Source: Gaiellasilicea sp963791905 (GTDB lineage: Bacteria > Actinomycetota > Thermoleophilia > Gaiellales > Gaiellaceae). From it: DNA of 64,000 nt. Positions 24,926 through 33,374 of this stretch are shown piece after piece. The position numbers were made by a program, and so were the translations under genes. The stretch spans positions 558,001 through 622,000 of the forward strand of contig CAWBTX010000004.1 in assembly GCA_963791905.1 (NCBI GenBank), given 5' to 3'. The notes below the pieces were generated by a model. The model had not been told where the DNA came from. It saw nothing but the letters and a program-made list of their open reading frames with translations, and ran no database searches. Each line of letters opens with the position of its first letter. The first letter of the stretch is position 1.

Positions 24926-25552
24926 GTGGTTGTGGCGGAGAGGTTGACGGTTGGTGTTGCCGCGCGCCTGAGCAGGTATCTGCAGGTGCTCACGCAGGCC
25001 AAGAAGATGGGCAAGGACCGGATCTCGTCTCAGGAGATCTCGGACTACACCAACATCAATGCGACCCAGATCCGGCGCGATCTCTCCGGCTTCGGGAAGT
25101 TCGGCAAGCGCGGTGTCGGTTACAACATCGACTCGCTGCTCGGCGAGATCCGCAAGATCCTCCGGACGCAGGGGCAGCACAACATCGCGCTCGTCGGCGC
25201 CGGACGCCTCGGCCAGGCGATCGCGAGCTCGCCGATCTTCGCCGAGCACGGGATCAACATCGCCTCGGTGCTCGACACCGATCCGGACAAGACCGGCCGC
25301 TCGATCGGCAACCTGACCGTGCAGCCGTACGCCGTGCTCCCGGACGCCGTCCGGGACAACAACATCATCGTCGGCGTGATCGCCGTGCCGGCCGCGAGCG
25401 CCCAGCAGGCCGCCGACGACCTCATCGACGCCGGCGTGAAGATCATCTTCAACTACTCCGAGGCGCTCCTCGACGTGCCCAGCGACGTCGCCGTCCACGC
25501 CTCGAACCCCGCCGTCGAGCTGCTCTACGCGCTCTACTTTCACCTGACCTGA
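24926..25552 (+). CDS. rex: Redox-sensing transcriptional repressor Rex
   Basis: Rex senses the NADH/NAD+ ratio and represses respiratory and fermentative genes. The 208-residue protein has the winged-helix N-terminal region (ARLSRYLQVLTQAKK, SSQEISDYTNINATQIRRDLSGFGKFGKRGVGYN) and the Rossmann domain with IALVGAGRLGQAIASSP, VLDTDPDK and VHASNPAVELLYALY. GTG at 24926 is preferred because AAAGGAG lies six bases upstream. No Rex operator is recognised in its own upstream region. Confidence 0.95.
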   Translation: MVVAERLTVGVAARLSRYLQVLTQAKKMGKDRISSQEISDYTNINATQIRRDLSGFGKFGKRGVGYNIDSLLGEIRKILRTQGQHNIALVGAGRLGQAIASSPIFAEHGINIASVLDTDPDKTGRSIGNLTVQPYAVLPDAVRDNNIIVGVIAVPAASAQQAADDLIDAGVKIIFNYSEALLDVPSDVAVHASNPAVELLYALYFHLT

Positions 25553-25611
25553 GTTTCGGCAGGGCCTGGAGCCCGGCGGACCACCCCTCGAACGAGAGGA
25601 TCGGGCGCGTT

Positions 25612-26871
25612 TTGCGAATTCTGCTCTGGCACGGCTATCTGCTCGGCGGCACGGGCTCGAACGTGTACACACGAGCCCTCGCGCGCGAGTGGAGCCGCGC
25701 GGGCCACGACGTCACCGTCTTCTGCCAGGAGCCGCATCCCGAGCACTTCGACCTCGGCGGCGCGGACGTGGTCCGGCCGGACGTCGGCGGCCTTCTGCCG
25801 ACCTTCGTCCTCGACCGCTACGAGGGGTACGACGTCAAGCTCCTGCAGGACACGACGGCGGCCGAGCGGCAGGCATGGGTCGAGGCGAATGCCGCAGCGC
25901 TGCGCAAGCGGCTCCCCGCCGACTTGGTCTTCTGCAACCACGTCCTCCTCGGCGGCGCCGTCGGCGCGGCCACCGGCGCGCGCTACGCCGTGAAGGCGCA
26001 CGGGTCCGAGCTCGAGTACTCGATGCGCGCCGACCCGGAGCTGCAGGCGTGGGGGAGGGAGGTGCTGGCCGATGCCGCGGCGGTCTACGTCGGGTCGGCG
26101 CACATCCGGGAGGTGCTCGAGGACGTCGTCGGCCACGTCGACAACGTGTTCGAGGTTCCGCCGGGCGTCGACGTGGACGAGTGGCGGCCCCGGCCGCGCG
26201 AGGAGGCCCTCGCCGGGCTCATTGCGGAGGCGCGCCTCGATCCGCCGAACCCCGGCAACCGCGAGGAGCGCCGGCCGGACGAGGGCAACGCGCAGCGGCT
26301 CGCCGAGTTCCTCGCCGCCGAGGAGCCGACGGTCGTCTACTTCGGCAAGCTCCTCTACAACAAGGGCGTCCACGTCCTCCTGCAGGCGCTCGAGCAGGTC
26401 GACGCGCGGGCGGTGATCGTCGGCTTCGGCGACTACCGGCGGGAGCTCGAGGAGCTCGCGGGGCCGCGGACGCTCTTCACCGGGCCGTTCGAGCACCGCC
26501 ACCTCGTCCAATTGCTTCCCCTCGCCGACGCGACGGTCGTCCCGTCGATCTTTCCGGAGGCGTTCGGCATGGTCGCCGCCGAGGCGGCCGCAGCCGGGTC
26601 GCCGCCGCTCGTGGCCCGCCACTCCGGCCTGGCCGAGATTGCTGCGGGTCTCGAGGAGGAGTACCCGCCGCACCTGCGCCACCTCGCCTCGTTCGAGACG
26701 GGCAATGCACCCGAGCTCGCGACGAAGCTCAACGAGCTGCTCGCGCTGCCGCCCGGCGACCGCGAGGTGCTCCGGGACGCGGCCCGCCGGGCAACGGTCG
26801 AGCGCTGGTCGTGGGCCGGAGTCGCCGTGCGGCTGCTGGAACCCTTCAATTACCCTGCCGCGCATGAGTGA
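25612..26871 (+). CDS. Glycosyltransferase family 4
   Basis: A 419-residue GT-B fold glycosyltransferase starting at TTG. Acceptor-side features: LLWHGYLLGGTGSNVYTRALAREWSRAGHDVTVF. Donor-side features: VYFGKLLYNKGVHVLLQAL, FTGPFEHRHLVQLLPLADATVVPSIFPEAFGMVAAEAAAAGSPPLVA (EX7E motif FPEAFGMVAAEA). A charged, probably disordered insert follows the first domain (residues ~205-230, NPGNREERRPDEG). Acceptor and sugar are unknown. The stop overlaps the ATG of the GCS2-type ligase, so the two are coupled. Confidence 0.85.
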   Translation: MRILLWHGYLLGGTGSNVYTRALAREWSRAGHDVTVFCQEPHPEHFDLGGADVVRPDVGGLLPTFVLDRYEGYDVKLLQDTTAAERQAWVEANAAALRKRLPADLVFCNHVLLGGAVGAATGARYAVKAHGSELEYSMRADPELQAWGREVLADAAAVYVGSAHIREVLEDVVGHVDNVFEVPPGVDVDEWRPRPREEALAGLIAEARLDPPNPGNREERRPDEGNAQRLAEFLAAEEPTVVYFGKLLYNKGVHVLLQALEQVDARAVIVGFGDYRRELEELAGPRTLFTGPFEHRHLVQLLPLADATVVPSIFPEAFGMVAAEAAAAGSPPLVARHSGLAEIAAGLEEEYPPHLRHLASFETGNAPELATKLNELLALPPGDREVLRDAARRATVERWSWAGVAVRLLEPFNYPAAHE

Positions 26872-28015
26872 CTCGCAGCGCGTGCCCTACGACGAGCTCC
26901 TGCGCACCGCACGCGAGCGTTTCGACGACGGGTCCGACTTCACGATCGCCGTGGAGGAGGAGTTTGCGTTGCTCGACCCCCAGACGCTCGACCTCGTCAA
27001 CCGCTTCGAGGAGGTCAAGGCCGCCGCGCAGGGGACGTCGCTCGAGCCGCACCTCGTCGGCGAGCTCATCGCCTCGGAGGTCGAGATCAAGACCGGGCGG
27101 GCCGAGACGTTCGCGGACATCCCGGCCGCGATCGCCGAGCGGCGCACCCAGCTGGCCGCGCTCGTCGAGCCGATGGGCCTCGCACTCGGCCCGACGGGGA
27201 CGCACCCCTGGGCGCGCTGGCAGGACCAGCGGATCATCGACACGCCGCACTACCGCCGCAACGACGAGATCCTGCGCTACGTCGTCTGGCGCAACAACAG
27301 CTTCGGCCTGCACGTGCACGTCGGCATCCGCGGCGCCGATCGAGCGATCGCCGTCGTCAACGGCCTGCGGAACTTCCTGCCCGAGCTGCTCGCGCTGTCG
27401 GCGAGCTCGCCGTTCGTCGAGAACGTGAACACGGGGCTCCACTCGGCGCGCACCCAGATCTTCACCCGGTTCTTCCCACGGTGCGGCGTGCCGGACTCGC
27501 ATCCGTCGTGGGACGACTACGAGCAGTACGTGCGCTTCCTCTACGAGACCGACTCGATCGACGAGAGCACCCAGCTCTGGTGGAGCGTCCGACCGCATCT
27601 GACCTTTCCGACCGTCGAGATCCGGATCTGCGACGCCCAGCCGGACGTGGGCGAGGCCCAGGCGCTCGCGGCCTTCGCCGCCGCGCTCGCGGCTCGGATT
27701 GCCCGTGCGGCCGACGAGGGCGAGCCGGTGCCCGACCAGCCGCACCGGCTGATCGAGGAGAACATGTGGCGCGCGATTCGGTACGGCCTCTCCGGTGAGC
27801 TGATCGACCTCGAGCGCGGCGAGCCGTTGCCGGCGCGAGCGCGGCTCGAGCGGCTGGTCGAGTGGATGGCGCCCGTCGCCGAGGAGATCGGCGCGGCGCC
27901 CTACCTGGCCCTGCCCGAGCAGAACGCCGCGGAGCGCCAGATCGCGCGTGCCGCCGAGGGCGCGACGCTGGAGCAGATCTACTCGGAGCAGGTCGGGGTC
28001 CCGGTTCGTGGATGA
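26864..28015 (+). CDS. YbdK-type carboxylate-amine ligase (GCS2 family)
   Basis: A 383-residue protein with the GCS2 signature FTIAVEEEFALLDPQT, then THPWARWQDQRI, FGLHVHVGIRG and LTFPTVEIRICDAQP, which are the ATP/Mg2+-binding strands of glutamate-cysteine-ligase-like enzymes. Family members form a gamma-peptide or amide bond; the class is often annotated as weak glutamate-cysteine ligase. Context with a GT4 enzyme and redox genes suggests a low-molecular-weight thiol or peptidic glycoside pathway, but the substrate is unknown. The ATG at 26864 lies inside the upstream gene. Confidence 0.88.
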   Translation: MSDSQRVPYDELLRTARERFDDGSDFTIAVEEEFALLDPQTLDLVNRFEEVKAAAQGTSLEPHLVGELIASEVEIKTGRAETFADIPAAIAERRTQLAALVEPMGLALGPTGTHPWARWQDQRIIDTPHYRRNDEILRYVVWRNNSFGLHVHVGIRGADRAIAVVNGLRNFLPELLALSASSPFVENVNTGLHSARTQIFTRFFPRCGVPDSHPSWDDYEQYVRFLYETDSIDESTQLWWSVRPHLTFPTVEIRICDAQPDVGEAQALAAFAAALAARIARAADEGEPVPDQPHRLIEENMWRAIRYGLSGELIDLERGEPLPARARLERLVEWMAPVAEEIGAAPYLALPEQNAAERQIARAAEGATLEQIYSEQVGVPVRG

Positions 28016-28310
28016 CGAGCTGAAGCCGCCGAACGAGGTCACCCAGGAAGAGCTGCTCGAGGCGCTGCGCCAGCTGAAGGTCTCGGACGTGCTCGTGCAG
28101 TCACTCTCGACGATCTCGTCGCTCGCATACCACCGCCTCTCGGAGGAGCACCGCGACCTCGAGCAGGCCCGGCTCGCGATCGAGGTGCTGCGGGCACTGC
28201 AGCCCGTGCTGCGAGACGCGCTTCCGTCCGAGCTGGCGCGGGACTTCGAGGCGGTGACCACCAACCTCCAGCTCGCCTACGCGGACGCCGTCGGACCTGC
28301 GGCCTCCTGA
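28008..28310 (+). CDS. DUF1844-like protein
   Basis: A 100-residue helical protein from a GTG at 28008: DELKPPNEVTQEELLEALRQL, then DVLVQSLSTISSLAYHRLS, DLEQARLAIEVLRALQPVLR and LARDFEAVTTNLQLAYADAV. This is close to the DUF1844 family of small actinobacterial proteins often located near translation or infC genes. The start overlaps the stop of the upstream ligase, so it is the third gene of that coupled unit. Function unknown. Confidence 0.7.
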   Translation: MDDELKPPNEVTQEELLEALRQLKVSDVLVQSLSTISSLAYHRLSEEHRDLEQARLAIEVLRALQPVLRDALPSELARDFEAVTTNLQLAYADAVGPAAS

Positions 28311-28334
28311 GAGAGACACGAGCGCGGACGACAA

Positions 28335-28421
28335 AGCAGGCCCCTGCTTGTGATACAAACTCCCCCGCGCCGAGCACGCTCGGCGCTGACTTTGTGACGG
28401 GGTTGTACGGACGGAGGGTGG
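28335..28421 (+). promoter_or_regulatory. hppA leader with palindromes
   Basis: The 111-bp gap before hppA contains AAGCAGG-CC-CCTGCTT at 28337-28352, an AT-rich GTGATACAAA promoter-like patch right after it, and a second dyad GCGCCGAGC-a-CGCTCGGCGC at 28368-28387 that would fold in the mRNA leader. ACGGAGGGTGG is the ribosome-binding region. The first palindrome is a candidate operator; regulation is inferred only. Confidence 0.4.
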
Positions 28422-30458
28422 ATGGACTTCTTCAATGACCACGCAGTCGCGTTCGCGCTGATCTGCGCGGGTATCGGGATCGGCTTCGGCGTCTACTTCA
28501 CGGCGTGGCTGCTGCGGCAGCCGGCCGGCACGGAGCGGATGCAGGAGATCTCACGCGCCGTCCAGGAGGGCGCCGCGGCCTACCTGCGCAGGCAGTACAC
28601 CACCATCGCGGCCGTGGCTGTCGTCCCGTTCCTCGTCCTCGGCTTCTACCCGGACCTTGGATGGGGGACGGCGATCGGCTTCGCGATCGGCGCCATCCTG
28701 TCGGCCGCAGCAGGCTTCATCGGCATGAACGTCGCCGTCCGCGCGAACTCCCGCACGGCCGAGGCGGCCAAGAGCGGCCTCAGGCCGGCGCTCGATGTCG
28801 CCTTCCGCGCCGGTTCGGTCACCGGACTGCTCGTCGTCGGGCTCGGGCTCTTCGGCGTCGCCGGGTACTACGGATTCCTCACCGTCGTCCTCGACAACAG
28901 CCAGGAATCGGCCATCGACGACCTGATCGGGCTTGCCTTCGGCGGCTCCCTCATCTCCGTCTTCGCCCGTCTCGGCGGCGGCATCTTCACGAAGGCGGCC
29001 GACGTCGGCGCCGACCTCGTCGGGAAGATCGAGGCCGGCATCCCTGAGGACGATCCGCGCAACCCGGCGGTGATCGCCGACAACGTGGGCGACAACGTCG
29101 GCGACTGCGCCGGCATGGCCGCCGACCTGTTCGAGACGTACGCCGTGACGGCAGTCGCGGTGATGCTGCTCGGCACCTCCTTCCCCGCCGGCAACCTGCC
29201 GCTCTACCCGCTCGCGCTCGGCGGCATCTCGATCCTCGCCTCCGTCATCGGCGTGTACTTCGCGAAGGTCGGCAAGAGCGGCTCGATCATCAACGCGCTC
29301 TACAAGAGCGTCATCGTCGCGACGGTGCTGTCCGCGATCGGCTTCATCCCGGTCACGCTCGCGTTCGACGAGGGCCGTTTCACTTTCTGGGAGCTGTACG
29401 GCTCCGCCCTGGTTGGCCTCGTCATCACGTTCGCGCTCGTCGCGATCACGGAGTTCTACACCGGCAGCCGCTGGAACCCGGTCAAGTCGATCGCGAAGGC
29501 GTCGCAAACCGGCCACGCCACGAACATCATCGAAGGGCTGGCCGTCGGCATGCGCGCGACCGCCGCGCCGGTGCTCGTGATCGCGGTCGGGATCGTCGTC
29601 GCGTACAAGATCGCCGGCCTCTACGGGATCGCCGTCGCAGTGATGGCGCAACTCTCGATGACGGGCCTCATCGTCGCGCTCGACGCGTACGGCCCCGTCA
29701 CCGACAATGCCGGCGGCATCGCCGAGATGGCCGGCCTGGACGAGTCGGTGCGCGCGATCACCGACCCGCTCGACGCGGTCGGCAACACGACGAAGGCCGT
29801 GACGAAGGGCTACGCGATTGGCTCGGCGGGGCTCGCTGCGCTCGTCCTCTTCGACGAGTACACGCGCGGCCTCGTCGAGGAGGGGCTCGACGTCACCTTC
29901 AACCTGGCAGACCCGTACGTGATCGCGGGCTTGTTCATCGGCGGCATGATGCCGTTCCTCTTTGCCGCCCTCGCCATGACGGCCGTCGGCCGCGTCGGCG
30001 GCGAGGTCGTCGTCGAGGTGCGGCGGCAGTTCCGCGAGATGCCGGGGATCATGGAGGGGACGCAGCGACCGGACTACAGCAAGGCCGTCGACCTCGTCGC
30101 GGCCTCGGCGATCCGAAAGATGCTGCTACCGGCGCTGATCCCGGTCGCCATCCCGATCGCCGTCGGGATCATCAGCCCCGAGGCGCTGGGCGGCCTCCTG
30201 ATCGGGACGATCGTCACCGGCCTCTTCCTCGCGATCGCGATGACGTCGGGCGGCGGAGCGTGGGACAACGCCAAGAAGTTGATCGAGGACGGCGCCTACG
30301 GTGGGAAGAACTCCGAGGCGCACCAGGCGGCGGTCACCGGCGACACCGTCGGCGACCCCTACAAGGACACCGCCGGGCCTGCGATCAACCCGATGATCAA
30401 GATCGCGAACATCGTCGCGATCCTGATCATCCCGTTGCTCATCTCGATCCACGGCTAG
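28422..30458 (+). CDS. hppA: Proton-translocating pyrophosphatase, K+-independent type
   Basis: A 678-residue, ~16-helix membrane pyrophosphatase that hydrolyses PPi to pump H+. The catalytic signature DNVGDNVGDCAGMAADLFETY starts at residue 220; other acidic loops are GGGIFTKAADVGADLVGK and GDPYKDTAGPAINPMIK. In the GNTTKAVTKG segment Lys458 and Thr461 occupy the positions that are Ala and Gly in K+-dependent enzymes, so this is the K+-insensitive class. It likely supports energy conservation at low ATP. It ends just before the first secreted-protease promoter. Confidence 0.96.
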   Translation: MDFFNDHAVAFALICAGIGIGFGVYFTAWLLRQPAGTERMQEISRAVQEGAAAYLRRQYTTIAAVAVVPFLVLGFYPDLGWGTAIGFAIGAILSAAAGFIGMNVAVRANSRTAEAAKSGLRPALDVAFRAGSVTGLLVVGLGLFGVAGYYGFLTVVLDNSQESAIDDLIGLAFGGSLISVFARLGGGIFTKAADVGADLVGKIEAGIPEDDPRNPAVIADNVGDNVGDCAGMAADLFETYAVTAVAVMLLGTSFPAGNLPLYPLALGGISILASVIGVYFAKVGKSGSIINALYKSVIVATVLSAIGFIPVTLAFDEGRFTFWELYGSALVGLVITFALVAITEFYTGSRWNPVKSIAKASQTGHATNIIEGLAVGMRATAAPVLVIAVGIVVAYKIAGLYGIAVAVMAQLSMTGLIVALDAYGPVTDNAGGIAEMAGLDESVRAITDPLDAVGNTTKAVTKGYAIGSAGLAALVLFDEYTRGLVEEGLDVTFNLADPYVIAGLFIGGMMPFLFAALAMTAVGRVGGEVVVEVRRQFREMPGIMEGTQRPDYSKAVDLVAASAIRKMLLPALIPVAIPIAVGIISPEALGGLLIGTIVTGLFLAIAMTSGGGAWDNAKKLIEDGAYGGKNSEAHQAAVTGDTVGDPYKDTAGPAINPMIKIANIVAILIIPLLISIHG

Positions 30459-30463
30459 AGCGC

Positions 30464-30580
30464 CGAAAACCCACCCGTTTTCGCCTTGCGTGGCATTTGC
30501 CACGGATCTACGATGGCGCGGTTGGGGCAGGGCCGCCGGGGACGGCGGCCGCGTGAAAAACTAAGGGGAGAGATACTTAG
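30464..30580 (+). promoter_or_regulatory. Conserved promoter/leader of secreted protease A
   Basis: An upstream dyad CGAAAAC-CCACCC-GTTTTCG (30464-30483) is followed by -35 TTGCGT (30486-30491), a 17-bp spacer and -10 TACGAT (30509-30514). A conserved GCGGTTGGGG initial region and a leader hairpin GGCCGCC-loop-GGCGGCC (30531-30550) follow, then AGGGGAG before the ATG at 30581. The same order of blocks stands before the second protease (33252-33374), so this is a shared regulatory unit. Confidence 0.7.
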
Positions 30581-33172
30581 ATGAGCGTAGGCTCGTGGCG
30601 CGCGACGCGCGCACTGATCCTCCTTGTGGCGCTTTCGGTTCTCGTGGTACCGACCGCGCTCGGAGGGGCTGCCCAGTCCGCCGATGTGATCTACCAGGCG
30701 CCGGACATCGGCTCGGGCGAGATGACGAACGAGACGCCGTCGGCGTGGTTCGTCCAGACGAAGGGCTCGCTGCAGACGTTCCGCGCGCAAGCGGGCCGGG
30801 TGGGCGCCTCGTATGCAGAGCGCTTCACCTATGACCGGCTGTGGAACGGACTGTCCGTCCGGGCCTCGGCCAAGAACGTCGGACTGCTGAGCCGGCTGCC
30901 GAGCGTCCAGGCCGTCTATCCGGTCCTGACCGCGAAGATCCCGGAGACGACGACGATCAGCCCGGAACTCGCGACCGCCGTCAACATGACCGGCGCGGCC
31001 GCGGCTCAGAGCGAGCTCGGCCTGACCGGCGCCGGCGTCAAGGTCGCGGTCATGGACACCGGTACCGACTACGACCATCCCGATCTCGGCGGCTGCTTCG
31101 GCGCCGGGTGCCGGGTCGCGACCGGATTCGACTTCGTCGGCGACGATTTCAACGCCGATCCCGCCAGCCCGTCCTTCAACCCCGTGCCGACGCCGGACAA
31201 CGACCCGGACGACTGCAACGGGCACGGCACGCACGTCTCCGGCATCGTCGGCGCGAAGGCCGCGTCACCCGGCGGCGCCACCGGCGTCGCTCCCGGCGTG
31301 ACCTTCGGCGCCTACCGCGTGTTCGGCTGCGTGGGCTCGACGACGGCGGACATCATGCTCGCCGCGATGGAGCGCGCCCTGGACGACGGGATGCAGGTCC
31401 TCAACATGTCGATCGGCTCCGCGTTCAACACGTGGCCGCAGTACCCGACCGCCGCCGGAGCCGACGCGCTCGTCGACGCCGGCGTCATCGTCGTCGCCTC
31501 CATCGGCAACAGCGGCGCGAACGGCGTCTACTCCGCCAGCGCCCCGGGCGTCGGCAACAAGGTGATCGGGACCGCGTCGTTCGACAACAGTCACGTCAGC
31601 GCGCTCACGTTCCGGATCAACCCGGGCAACGAGCAGGTGGCGTACCTCCCGCTCGCGGACACGACGCCGGCTCCGACCAGCGGGACGACCCCCGAGGTCG
31701 CCTACGTCGGTCGCGGCTGCCCGGGCTCGGGCCTGACTCCGCCCGGGCCGGATGACCCGTATCTCGCGAACCCGAGCGGCAAGGTGGCCCTGATCGACCG
31801 CGGCGACTGCACGTTCGACGCGAAGTACCAGCGGGCCGTGACTGCCGGGGCGGTCGCAGTCGTGATCACGAACAACGTCGCCGGCATCTTCGCCGGTGGT
31901 GCGGTCATCGACCGCGGGATCCCCGGTGTCGGCATCGCACAGGCCGACGGCACCCTGCTGAAGGCGAGGATCGCGGCGGGTCCGACCACGCTCACGTGGA
32001 CGAACACGCGCGTGAACGCGGTCAACCCGACCGGCGGCACCCCTTCGTCCTTCACCTCCTTCGGCCTCACAGCCGAGCTGAAGGTGAAGCCGAACATCGG
32101 CGCCCCCGGCGGTCTCATCCGCTCGACGTACCCACTCGAGAACGGTGACCAGAGCGGTTACGCGATCATCAGCGGCACGTCGATGGCGTCGCCCCACGTG
32201 GCCGGAGCGGTTGCGCTCCTGCTGCAGGCGAAGCCCGGCACCACCGCCGCGCGGGCGAAGCAGCTGTTCCAGAACAGCGCCGACCCGGTGACGCTTGCCG
32301 CGCCGAATACGGCGTTCCTGGCGCAAGTGCACCGGCAGGGTGCGGGCATGATCGACATCGACGACGCGATCAAGGCGACGGCGTCGGTCTCGCCGAGCGA
32401 GGTCGCACTCGGCGAGGGCAACGGCGGCTCGTTCGCGTTGACGATCACGAACAACGGCCCGTCGTCCGTCACGTACACGCCCGTCAACCAGAACGCCGTC
32501 GGGACTGCGGGCGCGACGAACGCTCCCGCGACCGTCGTCGGCAACCAGACCGTCACGTTCAGCGCACCGGTGACGGTCGCCGGGAACGGCGGCACGGGCA
32601 CCGTCAACGTCACAGTCACGCAGCCGCTGCAGCAGGGTCGGCAGTACGGCGGCTATGTACGGCTGAACGGCAGCGACGGGTCGATCCTCCGTGTGCCGTA
32701 CGCCGGCTTCAGTGGCGACTACCAGGCGATCCAGGTGCTCGTGCCGACGGCGAACAACTTCCCGCGGCTCGGGCGCGAGGTGGCGCCGGGGTTCTTCTCG
32801 CTCGTGCCGGAGGGCTCCGTGTTCACGATGAACGGGCTGGACGTGCCGAACTTCCTCGTCCACCAGGAGCATCAAGCGCGGATGCTCGAGTTCGAGCTCT
32901 GGAATGCCCGGACGGGTCGCCCGGCCGGCAGCTTCTCGCTCAGCTCGACGTTCCTCCGCCAGGAGTTCCTGCCGCGCAACAGCACGGCGACGAGCTTCTT
33001 CGCGTATGCCTTCGACGGGACGCTTCCCGTCGCGGGAACCGACTCAGGCCTCCCCGTGGCGAACGGCACATACTTCGTCAAGCTGAAGGTCCTGAAGGCA
33101 CTCGGTGATCCGAGCAACCCGGCTCACACCGAGACGTGGACGTCGCCGCAGTTCAGGATTCAGCGCGGCTAG
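30581..33172 (+). CDS. Secreted S8 subtilase with PA domain
   Basis: An 863-residue secreted serine protease. Order: signal peptide (ILLVALSVLVVPTALGG), I9-like propeptide region (SYAERFTYDRLWNGLSVRAS), catalytic Asp in VAVMDTGTDYDHPDLGG, and His in CNGHGTHVSGIVG. A PA insert (VALIDRGDCTFDAKYQRAVTAGAVAVV) precedes the Ser in ISGTSMASPHVAGAVALLLQ. A C-terminal beta-sandwich region (FALTITNNGPSSVTYTPVNQNA) follows, with further domains. It is expected to degrade extracellular protein. It ends before a strong terminator shared in sequence with the next protease. Confidence 0.92.
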   Translation: MSVGSWRATRALILLVALSVLVVPTALGGAAQSADVIYQAPDIGSGEMTNETPSAWFVQTKGSLQTFRAQAGRVGASYAERFTYDRLWNGLSVRASAKNVGLLSRLPSVQAVYPVLTAKIPETTTISPELATAVNMTGAAAAQSELGLTGAGVKVAVMDTGTDYDHPDLGGCFGAGCRVATGFDFVGDDFNADPASPSFNPVPTPDNDPDDCNGHGTHVSGIVGAKAASPGGATGVAPGVTFGAYRVFGCVGSTTADIMLAAMERALDDGMQVLNMSIGSAFNTWPQYPTAAGADALVDAGVIVVASIGNSGANGVYSASAPGVGNKVIGTASFDNSHVSALTFRINPGNEQVAYLPLADTTPAPTSGTTPEVAYVGRGCPGSGLTPPGPDDPYLANPSGKVALIDRGDCTFDAKYQRAVTAGAVAVVITNNVAGIFAGGAVIDRGIPGVGIAQADGTLLKARIAAGPTTLTWTNTRVNAVNPTGGTPSSFTSFGLTAELKVKPNIGAPGGLIRSTYPLENGDQSGYAIISGTSMASPHVAGAVALLLQAKPGTTAARAKQLFQNSADPVTLAAPNTAFLAQVHRQGAGMIDIDDAIKATASVSPSEVALGEGNGGSFALTITNNGPSSVTYTPVNQNAVGTAGATNAPATVVGNQTVTFSAPVTVAGNGGTGTVNVTVTQPLQQGRQYGGYVRLNGSDGSILRVPYAGFSGDYQAIQVLVPTANNFPRLGREVAPGFFSLVPEGSVFTMNGLDVPNFLVHQEHQARMLEFELWNARTGRPAGSFSLSSTFLRQEFLPRNSTATSFFAYAFDGTLPVAGTDSGLPVANGTYFVKLKVLKALGDPSNPAHTETWTSPQFRIQRG

Positions 33173-33197
33173 CACCACCGCCCCGAACGTGTGGCTC

Positions 33198-33233
33198 CGA
33201 GAGGCCGGCGGCAACGCCGGCCTCTCGCCTTTC
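33198..33233 (+). terminator. Intrinsic terminator of protease A
   Basis: The stem CGAGAGGCCGGCG pairs with CGCCGGCCTCTCG around a GCAA (GNRA) tetraloop, followed by CCTTTC. It lies 26 bases after the protease stop codon. The stem is nearly identical to the terminator at 36348-36383. Confidence 0.85.
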
Positions 33234-33251
33234 ACCGGGTGGGATCTCGAC

Positions 33252-33374
33252 CGAAAAACCCACCCGTTGCACGTCTTGCGGAAAACCACCGCCAGCTTCT
33301 AGGATGCCGCGGTTGGGGAAGGCCGCCAGGGCCGCCTGAGAGGGCGGTCGACGAACCTACAGGGGAGAGACCAC
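33252..33374 (+). promoter_or_regulatory. Conserved promoter/leader of secreted protease B
   Basis: CGAAAAACCCACCCGTT (33252-33268) repeats the upstream block of the first protease, followed by TTGCGG (33276-33281), an 18-bp spacer and TAGGAT (33300-33305). The initial GCGGTTGGGG is identical. A leader hairpin (GGCCGCC ... GGGCGGTC, 33321-33349) and an AGGGGAGAG ribosome-binding site at 33361-33369 complete the copy. The ATG is at 33375. Confidence 0.7.
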
